From an uncultured bacterium (GTDB lineage Bacteria > Planctomycetota > UBA1135 > UBA2386), in the NCBI GenBank assembly GCA_937906475.1, contig CALCZA010000021.1, forward strand, positions 1-60,219: a stretch of DNA of 60,219 nucleotides, given 5' to 3'. The notes beneath the pieces are model-generated. The model was not told where the DNA came from. It did no database searches and worked only from the letters and a program-made list of their open reading frames with translations. Positions 51,551 to 59,468 of this stretch are shown one piece after another; within the stretch, counting starts at the first letter, position 1; each line of letters begins with the position of its first letter. The position numbers were made by a program, and so were the translations under genes.

Positions 51551-52879
51551 GTGACGAATCGCCCCGCGCCTACCAAGTGTGATTTGAGACTTGGTCGGCA
51601 GCGCCCGCGGTTCTTGTCGTTCCTGATGCCGCTGCTGATGTTGGCGGCCATGCTGTCGACTGGATGCACTGGCATCTTCCAGCGCTTCGCGCCGTCCTCA
51701 GTGATGAATTACGAGGTGACGGCGACCGCATCCGTAATGCGCGTTGGCAGTGCCGAGCGTGAGATTACGCCCAAGGTCGGCGACTACATGGGCGGCTTCT
51801 CGATTGCGCGGACTAGTTCGGCGATCGGTTCGCCGCTAAAGGTTCGCGCGTTGGTGATCGAAACCGGCGCGCGTCGGTTTGCGATCCTAGGCATCGATAG
51901 CCTCGGGTTGATGCGCGAGGACGTCGACTATATCAAGTCGGGCCTGGGTGGCTTTGCCAACGGCGACGTGTTCGTGTGCTCGAGCCATACGCATGCCGGT
52001 CCCGACCCGATCGGTATCTGGGGCTATTACTTTCTGACGTCGGGTCGCTCCGGTGCCTACATCGGGCGCATCAGGGCTGCCGCGCGCGAAGCCGTGCTTG
52101 AGGCCCGGCGCAACGCCGACGATGCTGAGTGGCAATACGGCAAGGCGATGCTGCCGGCGGAGGGGTTGGTCAAGAACGCCAACCGACCCGGTGTCATCGA
52201 CCGGCGCGTGCGGGTGTTGCACGCCAAAGCCGTGGACGATGGCCGGGCGCTCGGCACTTTGCTGCACTTCGCGTGTCACCCCGAAGTGCTGCCGCGTCGC
52301 AATACGCTCGTCAGTGCCGACTTTGTTGGCTCGCTCTGCGACGAATGGAAGCGGCGGGGGCATGGCCAGGCCGTGTTTGCGAATGGCGCACTGGGAGCGA
52401 TGATTTCGCCCGACTTCAAGCCACGTGACATGAATGGCGTGGCCGAGTTTGGCCGCATCACTTGCGATCTTTGCGAGGAAGCGTTGCGCACCAGTAAGCC
52501 ACTGCCCGTCGATGAGATCGAAGTGCGCCGCTCCGATGTCTACTTACCGATGAAGTCCGCTGCGTTTCGGATTGGCCGCATCACGACGGTGCTGCAGCGG
52601 GAAGTGTTCTCGGGCGCGGCGCGATCGGTAGTCGGTTACTTGCGCATGGGGGCGTTTGAAGCGGTTTCGATTCCCGGCGAGATGGAACCGGCGTTGGCAG
52701 AGCAGATGCGTGGGCAACTCGGCAAGCCGGACTTGGTGGTCTTCGGCTTGTGCGATGACGAGGTTGGCTACTTGATGCGCGAACAGGATGCGATCGATCC
52801 GCTGTTCGCCTACGAGCGTTCGATGAGTCCGTGCCGCACGGCGGGTGAGCGCGTGCGTCGTGCCGTGACTGGTCGCTAG
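51551..52879 (+). CDS. Neutral/alkaline ceramidase-like lipoprotein
   Basis: 442 residues, GTG at 51551 two bases after the upstream stop. A late lipoprotein-type signal (FLSFLMPLLMLAAMLSTGCTG, Cys about 39) precedes the N-terminal domain of neutral ceramidases: MRVGSAEREITPKVGDYMGGFS, LGIDSLGLMRED, VCSSHTHAGPDPIG and HFACHPEVLPRRNTLVSADFVG. The zinc-binding His residues of HTHAGP and ACHPE are present. The segment around the nucleophilic Ser, normally GDVSPN, is ANGALGAMISPDF, so Ser is kept but flanking residues differ. The C-terminal Ig-like domain of full-size enzymes (about 650 aa) is missing. True ceramide hydrolysis is uncertain; a related amide or ester is possible. Confidence 0.82.
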   Translation: MTNRPAPTKCDLRLGRQRPRFLSFLMPLLMLAAMLSTGCTGIFQRFAPSSVMNYEVTATASVMRVGSAEREITPKVGDYMGGFSIARTSSAIGSPLKVRALVIETGARRFAILGIDSLGLMREDVDYIKSGLGGFANGDVFVCSSHTHAGPDPIGIWGYYFLTSGRSGAYIGRIRAAAREAVLEARRNADDAEWQYGKAMLPAEGLVKNANRPGVIDRRVRVLHAKAVDDGRALGTLLHFACHPEVLPRRNTLVSADFVGSLCDEWKRRGHGQAVFANGALGAMISPDFKPRDMNGVAEFGRITCDLCEEALRTSKPLPVDEIEVRRSDVYLPMKSAAFRIGRITTVLQREVFSGAARSVVGYLRMGAFEAVSIPGEMEPALAEQMRGQLGKPDLVVFGLCDDEVGYLMREQDAIDPLFAYERSMSPCRTAGERVRRAVTGR

Positions 52880-52892
52880 CGATTACTTGCCA

Positions 52893-53537
52893 CTAACGAT
52901 ACGTCGGCGGGTACGGCAGCCACTCGATGATCTGGAAGTAGGTCGGCCAAAACGTGTAGTTCATGGCCATATAGGCGACCACCATCGAGATGATCCAGTA
53001 GGGCGGGATCTTGGTATACGCGCTGAATAGCCGTCCTGTGAATGGGATCAAGCCGCTAACGACACCAGCACCATCGAACGGTGGTAGTGGCAGTAGATTG
53101 ATGATCGCGAGCAGCAGGTTGAGCAGGAAGATAATGTGGGCTGTGTCGAACAGAGTCCCTTCGGCGTCGCCATCCGGCTTCCCAATGAAGTACATGATCG
53201 CAAAACCGACGGCGACGAGCACCACGTTTGCGAGTGGTCCGGCCGCGGACATCAACGCTGCCCTTTTCGGATGGCGTGCCGCCCAGTAAGGATCGATCGG
53301 AGCGCTGGCGCCGCCGAAGCACGCCTTGCCGTCACTGAAGACGAGGATCGCGATCGGAATCAGCACCATGCCGATTGGTTCGCGCCGCATGTGCGGAATC
53401 GGGTTCAGCGTGACCAGCCCTTTGTCCTTGGCCGTGCGGTCGCCGCCAAGCCAAGCGAACAACCCGTGCGCTGCCTCATGAAACGTGAGGCTGAAGATCA
53501 GCACGAGGAACAGAGTAATCAGCTTCTCCCAGTCCAT
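52893..53537 (-). CDS. Site-2-protease-family (M50) membrane metallopeptidase
   Basis: 214 residues, five to six transmembrane helices. Zinc motif HEAAH is in the first helix (LTFHEAAHGLFAWLGG); the third ligand lies in NLLPLPPFDGAGV near residue 150; the mid-protein segment APIDPYWAARHPKRAALMSAAGPLANVVL carries the conserved AGPlaN. Short S2P proteins of this subgroup (like YwhC/YdaF relatives) have no PDZ domain. It would cut transmembrane substrates such as anti-sigma factors. It is the last gene of the lipB-xseA-xseB operon; its ATG shares one base with the xseB stop (TAATG). Confidence 0.92.
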   Translation of the reverse strand: MDWEKLITLFLVLIFSLTFHEAAHGLFAWLGGDRTAKDKGLVTLNPIPHMRREPIGMVLIPIAILVFSDGKACFGGASAPIDPYWAARHPKRAALMSAAGPLANVVLVAVGFAIMYFIGKPDGDAEGTLFDTAHIIFLLNLLLAIINLLPLPPFDGAGVVSGLIPFTGRLFSAYTKIPPYWIISMVVAYMAMNYTFWPTYFQIIEWLPYPPTYR

Positions 53538-53776
53538 TACTCGTTTCCGTCTTCCTGTTCATCCATCGCCGTTTGTAGCTCGGCCGTGACCTTTTTCACC
53601 TTGGTCTCGGTCGCCGCTAGCTTCTTGCGGCACTGGCTCAGCAGCGTCGCAGCACGTTCGACTTTGTCGCTGAGTTCGTCGAGGTCAATCTCGCCGGACT
53701 CAATCTCGTCGAGAATGGTCTCGAGTTCGCCGCTCAATTCGGCGTAGCTCGGTTCGTCGCTCTTCTTCTTGCTCAT
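53537..53776 (-). CDS. xseB: Exodeoxyribonuclease VII small subunit
   Basis: 79 residues, typical length. YAELSGELETILDEIESGEIDLDELSDKVERAATLLSQCRKKLAATETKV is the whole two-helix XseB domain (family: s.eeal.eLe.iv..LE.ge..Leesl..yeeG..L...c...L..ae.kv). It binds XseA in many copies and regulates the nuclease. Its ATG overlaps the xseA stop by four bases (ATGA). Confidence 0.95.
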   Translation of the reverse strand: MSKKKSDEPSYAELSGELETILDEIESGEIDLDELSDKVERAATLLSQCRKKLAATETKVKKVTAELQTAMDEQEDGNE

Positions 53777-55470
53777 GAATCGGGGGTTAGGTTTGCCTGC
53801 GCGTCTGCTGGTGGATTGGGTTCGATTGCGTCGACGTTCACGTTGGCATGGCCATCACGGAACTGTACGCGAAGTGATTGCTTGGGGGTGATGCGAGTCA
53901 CCGATGGGGCGATTTGCCCGTTGTCTTGGCGCACGATGGCGAAGCCTCGTTGCAGCACGCGCACTGGGTCGAGCAGCCGGCGACGGGTTTCGCATTGCTG
54001 GAGTGCCGTGTTCTTGCGCTCGCACATGCGCAGGCTGCTGTGCGTCAGGCGCATGGCTGTTTGCCGCAGGCCACTTCGTTCATGCGATAGCCGCAACGTG
54101 GTTTGGTTCGCGAGATCGCGGCCGGCATTCGCCAAGCGCCGGTTGGCTGCGTGGACGCGTTCCGTCGTGGCTCGCGTAATCGAGTGGGTTAGCTCGCGCA
54201 GGCGGTTCTTTTCGTTGGCGAGTAAGTCGGCGACAGCGTCAGCCAACCGCACCCCCCGTTCCTGCACGTCTTCGCGTGCCGACTCGATGCCGCGCACCAA
54301 GAACTCAGCAACGGCTGTTGGCGTCTTCTCCGAATGCGCGATCGCATCGAGAACGGATTGGTCGCGTTGGTGGCCAATGCCAACGATCAGCTTGAGCGGA
54401 TGCTTGGCCACGGCGACTGCGATGTCCTGGTCGTCGAACCACGCCAAGTCGGTGCGCGAACCGCCGCCGCGCATTACGCACAAGACATCGAACTGGCTTT
54501 CGCGTTTGGCAAACCAGTTCAGCCCCTTGAGCAGGGTCGGCTTCAGATCGGTGCCCTGTACCTTGATCGGGAAGATGGTGATGTCGAATCCGCAGCGCGA
54601 TTCTTCGAGGTGGCGACGGAAGTCGTTCCAGCCATCGGCGTCCGGACTCGTCAGCACGCCGATGCGCAGCGCAGGTACCGGCAAACCGAGCAGGCGGTTC
54701 TGCTCGGCCAACCCCATCTTTAGGAGGTCACGTAGGATCTGCTCCTTGGTTAGCGCCAGTTTGCCCAGCGTGAAGCTCGGGTCGATGTCTTGCACGATGA
54801 CTTGGAAGCGGCCCGAGGCTGGGTAGAAGTCGACTTTGACCAGTGCGCGAATCTCGAGTCCGTCGCGTAGCGTCAGTGGTGGTTCGCCTTGCGCGAGCTT
54901 CGGTAACAGGGCATCGGCAGTGCGGCCGAACAGCGCGACTTCGACGATCGCCTTCGGTCGTTGCGCGCGCGGAGCCTTTTCAGCTAGTTGGAAGAAGCGA
55001 TGCTCGCGGCCAGCGGATTTGTCGTAGTCGACGATTTCGCCAGTGATCCAGAACGCATCGGCGAAGGTATCGCGCAGGCAATCGCGAACGCGGGTATTGA
55101 GTTGCGAGATCGACAGTGCGGTCGGGGCGCTACTCGGACCTGCTTCATTGGGCGTCTGGTCGGCCAGCGCGTTGATGGTTGGCAGCGCCAGCTTGCCTTG
55201 CTCGGGCGCAGCCTTTGGAGCCTTCTTGATGTCCGGGATAGCCAGCGTGCCGGCGAGCAACGAAGCAATCTCGGGGCCGAACGTAAACAGGTGGCGCGAG
55301 CACTGGTCGTAGACCTCGGCGACGTTTTTGGCTGGCACGCGCCAGACCTTCTGCTTGGGATCCCAGCGGCGTCCGGACAGATCCTTGACCATCGCGACAA
55401 GGTCTTCGCGATACGGGAAGCGGATCAGCAGGTGTGTGCCGTCCTGGTCGAGTTCGACGGTCCCGGTCAT
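53773..55470 (-). CDS. xseA: Exodeoxyribonuclease VII large subunit with extra N-terminal HARP-like module
   Basis: 565 residues from the ATG at 55470; typical XseA is 400-460. The conserved enzyme starts about residue 115: ISQLNTRVRDCLRDTFADAFWITGEI (OB fold), VDFYPASGRFQVIVQDIDPSFTLGKL, then the catalytic part LRIGVLTSPDADGWNDF (normally TS..GAA..D), VMRGGGSRTDLAWFDD and VGIGHQRDQSVLDAIAHSEKTPTAVAEFLV, then the long coiled coil and RRRLLDPVRVLQRGFAIVR. The preceding residues about 5-75 include HLLIRFPYREDLVAMVKDL, GRRWDPKQKVWRVPA, the pattern of the small HARP domain of SMARCAL1-type helicases. A Lys/Pro/Ala linker joins them. It degrades single-stranded DNA with XseB. Confidence 0.93.
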   Translation of the reverse strand: MTGTVELDQDGTHLLIRFPYREDLVAMVKDLSGRRWDPKQKVWRVPAKNVAEVYDQCSRHLFTFGPEIASLLAGTLAIPDIKKAPKAAPEQGKLALPTINALADQTPNEAGPSSAPTALSISQLNTRVRDCLRDTFADAFWITGEIVDYDKSAGREHRFFQLAEKAPRAQRPKAIVEVALFGRTADALLPKLAQGEPPLTLRDGLEIRALVKVDFYPASGRFQVIVQDIDPSFTLGKLALTKEQILRDLLKMGLAEQNRLLGLPVPALRIGVLTSPDADGWNDFRRHLEESRCGFDITIFPIKVQGTDLKPTLLKGLNWFAKRESQFDVLCVMRGGGSRTDLAWFDDQDIAVAVAKHPLKLIVGIGHQRDQSVLDAIAHSEKTPTAVAEFLVRGIESAREDVQERGVRLADAVADLLANEKNRLRELTHSITRATTERVHAANRRLANAGRDLANQTTLRLSHERSGLRQTAMRLTHSSLRMCERKNTALQQCETRRRLLDPVRVLQRGFAIVRQDNGQIAPSVTRITPKQSLRVQFRDGHANVNVDAIEPNPPADAQANLTPDS

Positions 55471-55480
55471 CGCACGAGGT

Positions 55481-56086
55481 TCATAACGGATCGTTCGCGT
55501 CCAGGAGAACGGAAACCGCGGCAGTCGCGACGTCGATAGCTTCCTGCATCGCAATGGGGCGTCCGACCGCGGTGCTCAGGTCGGTCATGATGTCGGGCGA
55601 TAGGCCGCATGGACGCACGCGCTGCCACGGGGCGCTGTCGACCGAGACATTGATGCCGATGCCGTGCATGTTGACCCAGCGCTTCACGTGGACCCCGATG
55701 GACGCGAACTTGCGGCCGTTGGCGAATACCCCGGTGCCGTCGACGGATGGTTCGGCGGCGAGGCCAAACCCGTTGCCAATGCGCACACCGAAGGCCTCGA
55801 TGCGTTTGAGCCAGTCGCGCAGGTCGCGCTTCGGCAGTGGCACGATCGGGTAGACCGTTAGTTGGCCTGGGCCGTGGTAGGTGATCTTGCCGCCTCGCTC
55901 GATCGGCACGATGCCCTCGGTGAGTTCTTCGGGCGGGGTCGCGCGCCCTGCGGTGTAGACCGGATCGTGCTCGACCAACCAGATGCGACCATCTGCGCCG
56001 CGCTGCACGGCTTCGTGCAGTTCGCGCATCTGGATCAGCAAGGGTTCGTAAGGCTTCTGTCCGAGGTTCTCGATTTCGACGGCCAA
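55481..56086 (-). CDS. lipB: Octanoyltransferase LipB
   Basis: 201 residues. Transfers octanoate from acyl carrier protein to lipoyl domains. Motifs: VEHDPVYTAGRAT (H.PvyT.Gr), IERGGKITYHGPGQLTVYPIVPL (the RGG..TyHGPGQ signature), GRKFASIGVHVKRWVNMHGIGINVSVD with the catalytic Lys, and RPCGL with the acyl-accepting Cys. LipB is often beside lipA, but no lipA is in this window. It heads the operon with xseA (10-base gap), xseB and the M50 protease. The start is 19 bases from a divergent gene. Confidence 0.96.
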   Translation of the reverse strand: MAVEIENLGQKPYEPLLIQMRELHEAVQRGADGRIWLVEHDPVYTAGRATPPEELTEGIVPIERGGKITYHGPGQLTVYPIVPLPKRDLRDWLKRIEAFGVRIGNGFGLAAEPSVDGTGVFANGRKFASIGVHVKRWVNMHGIGINVSVDSAPWQRVRPCGLSPDIMTDLSTAVGRPIAMQEAIDVATAAVSVLLDANDPL

Positions 56087-56105
56087 GTGTGCAGACTATC
56101 ACCAC

Positions 56106-56543
56106 GTGTCCACTGCAGTCGTTCTCACTTGTTTGTTGTCGTTCCAGCAATTGACCGTTGGGCCGGTACCGTCTTGCGTTGGTCAGGAGGTGGTGGTCCG
56201 CGCTGCCGCGCTCGGCGAACCGGCGGTCAAGCCTGGTGCTGCCGTGGACCCGGTGCAGTTTGCCGTGGCCGGGGTCATGGTTTCACTCGAATTGCCCGAT
56301 GGCACTTCTCGCGAGATTGGCGTAACGGACGCGTCCGGCCTCGTGAAGTTCCACCCGGAAGTTCCGGGGCAGCACGCTTTCTCGGCTGACATCAGTGGCG
56401 TGCGTTGCGTCGCCAGTTTGCCGATCGCGCCGGCGAGGGATCGCTGGCTGTTAGCGATTGTCTGTGTGCCACTCGGCCTTGCCGTGTTGTGGCTGCAGAT
56501 ACGACGACTGCTTGCTAGTCGTCGCAGAGTTGCTCGCGGCTGA
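56106..56543 (+). CDS. Small secreted/membrane protein with Ig-like domain
   Basis: 145 residues with GTG start at 56106. A short N-terminal hydrophobic stretch (MSTAVVLTCLLSF) may be a signal. The central region AVAGVMVSLELPDGTSREIGVTDASGLVKFHPEVPGQHAFSADI has the shape of Ig-like domains in DUF4198-type proteins (aGv.V....dG...eg.TD..G...f.p..pG.y.......). One C-terminal transmembrane helix (RWLLAIVCVPLGLAVLWLQI) and a basic tail fix it in the membrane. No function known. Confidence 0.7.
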   Translation: MSTAVVLTCLLSFQQLTVGPVPSCVGQEVVVRAAALGEPAVKPGAAVDPVQFAVAGVMVSLELPDGTSREIGVTDASGLVKFHPEVPGQHAFSADISGVRCVASLPIAPARDRWLLAIVCVPLGLAVLWLQIRRLLASRRRVARG

Positions 56544-56566
56544 TCGCAGCCGTGCGAAGCTCGCGG

Positions 56567-56581
56567 CCACCGAGTCGGTGG
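56567..56581. terminator. Hairpin between convergent genes
   Basis: CCACCG/CGGTGG with loop AGT, in the 79-base gap before trxA. Candidate bidirectional terminator; no T-run. Confidence 0.4.
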
Positions 56582-56622
56582 TGGAGCCGGTTCGGAGATG
56601 TCCGCCTGCTAGAAGCCGCTTA

Positions 56623-56943
56623 CTAGGCGAGCACCCGATCGACGTGGTTCTTGACCGTGCGTAGATCGGCGTTGCCCATGAAGCGATCCACTTCCTTGCC
56701 ATCGCGGAAGAAGATGCACGTCGGCACACTCATGATGCCGAAGCTGGCGGCGGTGTCGGATGCCTTGTCGATGTCGACTTTGTAGACCGACATCTTGCCA
56801 TCGTATTCGCCTGCGACCTTGTCGATCGTTGGGGCGAGCGCCTTGCACGGACCACACCAGGTCGCGGAGAAGTCGACGAGGATGGGGGTTTGCGCGGCGT
56901 TCAGAGTGCTCTTGAAGTCGGCGTCGGTGAGTTCAGTGACCAT
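56623..56943 (-). CDS. trxA: Thioredoxin
   Basis: 106 residues. LVDFSATWCGPCKALAPTIDKVA holds the active-site WCGPC; the cis-Pro loop is MSVPTCIFFRDGKEVDRFMG. General cytoplasmic disulfide reductase working with thioredoxin reductase. The absence of a signal peptide and the length match classical TrxA. Monocistronic, divergent from the glycosyltransferase gene. Confidence 0.97.
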   Translation of the reverse strand: MVTELTDADFKSTLNAAQTPILVDFSATWCGPCKALAPTIDKVAGEYDGKMSVYKVDIDKASDTAASFGIMSVPTCIFFRDGKEVDRFMGNADLRTVKNHVDRVLA

Positions 56944-57086
56944 GTTTCAGTTCGTTTGGTGGGGGATAAAGGCTCCCCAGGTGAACAGGGAATTTCGACC
57001 ATCGAGGGCCCCATGGCAAGGGTTCCGTCTCAAGTGCTGGGCGTCGAAGTGTCGATCCTTGCAACAGTCCCAATTTGTAAGCGGCC

Positions 57087-57980
57087 ATGAAGTTGATTTC
57101 GATATCGATGATCAAAGATGAGGAATACTGGATCTGGTATGCCCTCACGTCTGTCGCGCCCCACGTCGACGAGGTGCTCGTCTTCGATAACCACAGCTCG
57201 GACCGAACCTGCGAGATTGTTCGTAGGATGGGACACCTGGGTGACAAGTTGACCCTGATTGAAGGGTTCGGTGGGGACAATGAGCAGGAGAATCGTGACG
57301 CGATGCTCGAGGAGGCGCGCCGCCGTGGGGCGACGCACATCCTGACGCTCGACGGTGACGAGGTTTACGCCGATGACGTACTTTCGTTCACGCGTCGTTT
57401 GCTGGAAGTGCACGAGCACTTGCCGGCGCTGAACGATCCGCCGCAATTTCATGGGCGTTCACTTGATCCGGCGCCGACCGCTGGCGTGTTGGTCAATAAT
57501 ATTGGGATGCGCCCGATCTGCCCCGGTTTCCTGGGCCCCGACAAATGTCGACCGTCCGACGACATGTCCTCGGCCACCGAGCATTCGGTCCGGGTGACGT
57601 CGACGCAGAACCTGCGCGGCAACGGACCCGAGTGGGGAGATCACGGATTTTTTGAGGCCGGCGATCATGACATCCAGTCGTCGCCGCACACGTTGTGGCT
57701 GCCGGGACTCTGGTTCTGGGACTTCTCGTTCCATCCGCGTTCGAGTATGCGCAAGCCGGACTCGATGGAATGGGAGCGGCAACCGCGGGATCTTGGCAGT
57801 GCGCCGATGCACGCAGACGTTCATATGCCGGCGGCGCTGCTGCGGCCGGATGGACCCGGCAACCCGACGCTTGAGGCGTGGGGGATGTGCGCGTCTAAGC
57901 CGGGTGCCGCGCGCGAGCATCTCGAGGACTATCTTGCCGCCGCAAACGCAGTCGCCGCAAACGCAGTCATCGCTACGTAG
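57087..57980 (+). CDS. GT2-family glycosyltransferase
   Basis: 297 residues. N-terminus ISISMIKDEEYWIWYALTSVAPHVDEVLVFDNHSSDRT is the GT2 (WcaA-like) nucleotide-binding start, with DNHSSD as the usual D.gS.D; ENRDAMLEEARRRGATHILTLDGDEVY supplies the DxD-like metal site (DGDE). The second half has an aromatic stretch (LPGLWFWDFSFHPRSS) of unknown role. The sugar and acceptor are unknown. Last residues contain a duplicated ANAVA caused by a 15-base tandem repeat (57939-57968), which probably just lengthens the tail. Confidence 0.82.
   Translation: MKLISISMIKDEEYWIWYALTSVAPHVDEVLVFDNHSSDRTCEIVRRMGHLGDKLTLIEGFGGDNEQENRDAMLEEARRRGATHILTLDGDEVYADDVLSFTRRLLEVHEHLPALNDPPQFHGRSLDPAPTAGVLVNNIGMRPICPGFLGPDKCRPSDDMSSATEHSVRVTSTQNLRGNGPEWGDHGFFEAGDHDIQSSPHTLWLPGLWFWDFSFHPRSSMRKPDSMEWERQPRDLGSAPMHADVHMPAALLRPDGPGNPTLEAWGMCASKPGAAREHLEDYLAAANAVAANAVIAT
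57939..57968 (+). repeat. 15-base tandem duplication at the end of the GT2 gene
   Basis: GCCGCAAACGCAGTC occurs twice in a row at 57939-57953 and 57954-57968, giving the repeated AANAV at the C-terminus. Confidence 0.95.
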
Positions 57981-57987
57981 AACCTGC

Positions 57988-58209
57988 TCAGCCTTGGCGA
58001 TTCAGCGCCGCGAGCAAGCGTTCCGCCGGAATGCCGTTTTCCGCGGCGACGTTCGCGATTGACTCATTGGGCTCGAAACCACAGTTGCTGCAACCGCCGA
58101 GGTGAAAGTCGCGCATCAGCACCATGCCGAGCGATGGGTCAGCCGTCAGGGCTTCGAGCATCGTGGTCTGCGCAGTGAACTGAGAGTTGCCGGTCTTTTG
58201 TTCGTCCAT
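57988..58209 (-). CDS. DUF1858-like small CxxC protein
   Basis: 73 residues from the ATG at 58209; the longer frame overlaps mrp and is unconserved. TMLEALTADPSLGMVLMRDFHLGGCSNCGFEPNESIANVAAENGIPAERLLAALN fits the DUF1858 pattern (tvgell..yP....ll...gl.C.gC......tleeaA...gid.e.ll..lN). The two Cys of CSNC are in the expected place; these small proteins are linked to redox or Fe-S functions but are uncharacterised. It is 49 bases downstream of mrp on the same strand. Confidence 0.85.
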   Translation of the reverse strand: MDEQKTGNSQFTAQTTMLEALTADPSLGMVLMRDFHLGGCSNCGFEPNESIANVAAENGIPAERLLAALNRQG

Positions 58210-58258
58210 AGTCAGTTGATCGTCGTTCGTTGCTTGCCGTGAGGACACGTCGCCGTGG

Positions 58259-59320
58259 TTACTCGGCGTTGAGCACGCTGACCCGCTGCGCGAGTTTGCC
58301 AGCGAGGGCCGTGATAGCCTGAGCGCTTTCGGTTTCCGGTGAGGACATGACGATCGGCGCTCCATCGTCGCCACCTTCACGCACCTTTACTTCGAGCGGG
58401 ATCTGGCCGAGCAGTGGCACACCGAACTGTTCTTCGATGATTTTGCCGCCACCCTCACCGAACAGATAATAGCGCTCGGTTGAACCGGGTGGGGTGAACC
58501 ATGACATGTTCTCGATGACGCCCAGGATCGGCACGTTTACGGTTTGGAACATGCGGATGGCCTTCTTGACATCGAGCACCGAAACGGCCTGCGGCGTCGT
58601 GACGATGACAGCGCCCATCAGGTGTACGGACTGGCTGAGCGAAAGTTGGGCATCGCCGGTGCCCGGCGGCAGGTCGACCACGAGGTAGTCGAGGTCCTCC
58701 CAGTTCACTTCAAACAGGAACTGGCGGATCGCTGAGTGCAGCATCGGGCCGCGCCAGATGACTGCTTGGTCTTCCGCGACCAGTAGGCCCATTGAGATGA
58801 GTTGCAGGCCGTGGGCAACGAATGGCACGATCTTCTTGTCGATGACCGTTGGTTCGCCCGTAACACCGAGCATGAGGGGCACGTTGGGCCCGTAGACGTC
58901 GGCGTCGAGAATGCCGACCTTGGCGCCGGTTTTGGCCAGTGCGCATGCCAAATTGACGGCCACGGTGGATTTGCCGACGCCACCTTTGCCGGACGAGACC
59001 GCGATGACGTTCTTGACGCCGGGGATCATGCCCTTGTCACCCAGGACTGGGCGACTGGCCGTGACCTGGGCGGTCATCTCAATTTTGACCTCGTGTACGC
59101 CGGCGATCGCAAAAACGGCTTTTTCCGCCTGCGCCTTCATCAGTTCTTTCACCGGGCAGGCCGGGGTCGTCAGTTCGACCGAGAAGGCCACCGAACCGGC
59201 GCAGATCCGTAAGTCCTTGATAAACCCAAGGGCGACAATGTCTTTGTTGAGGTCGGGGTCCTGAACAGCGCGCAGGGCATCGAGGACTTGAGATTCGGAT
59301 ACGGTCGCATCGGCGGTCAT
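58259..59320 (-). CDS. mrp: Mrp/ApbC family Fe-S cluster carrier ATPase
   Basis: 353 residues from the ATG at 59320. N-terminal DUF59/MIP18 domain (ESQVLDALRAVQDPDLNKDIVALGFIKDLRI, LTTPACPVKELM), then a deviant-Walker MinD-like ATPase: VSSGKGGVGKSTVAVNLACAL, ILDADVYGPNVPLML, WEDLDYLVVDLPPGTGDAQL. The region after IENMSWF is TPPGSTERYYLFGEGGG; E. coli-like members have a CxxC here for a bridging 4Fe-4S cluster, while this one has none, as in the cyanobacterial-type branch. It delivers Fe-S clusters to apo-proteins. First gene of an operon with the CxxC protein. Confidence 0.95.
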   Translation of the reverse strand: MTADATVSESQVLDALRAVQDPDLNKDIVALGFIKDLRICAGSVAFSVELTTPACPVKELMKAQAEKAVFAIAGVHEVKIEMTAQVTASRPVLGDKGMIPGVKNVIAVSSGKGGVGKSTVAVNLACALAKTGAKVGILDADVYGPNVPLMLGVTGEPTVIDKKIVPFVAHGLQLISMGLLVAEDQAVIWRGPMLHSAIRQFLFEVNWEDLDYLVVDLPPGTGDAQLSLSQSVHLMGAVIVTTPQAVSVLDVKKAIRMFQTVNVPILGVIENMSWFTPPGSTERYYLFGEGGGKIIEEQFGVPLLGQIPLEVKVREGGDDGAPIVMSSPETESAQAITALAGKLAQRVSVLNAE

Positions 59321-59330
59321 TGGGCGGCCG

Positions 59331-59359
59331 TAATTAGCCACAATATGGGGCCATATCAA
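59331..59359 (-). promoter_or_regulatory. Candidate mrp promoter with overlapping palindrome
   Basis: Minus strand: TTGATA (59359-59354), exactly 17 bases, TAATTA (59336-59331). The palindrome ATATGG-GG-CCATAT (59343-59356) covers the inner part of the -35 box and half the spacer. The -10 ends ten bases before the mrp ATG (59320), so the mRNA would be nearly leaderless. Confidence 0.5.
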
Positions 59360-59468
59360 GGGTGCGATGGTACCTAGCTTCTCGGTTCGGGAAGTTATGG
59401 GCGGGCTATCCGTCGAATGTTCGATTTAGGCCGATACCATTAGCCGCCCGAGATTCGGGTTACGCAGC

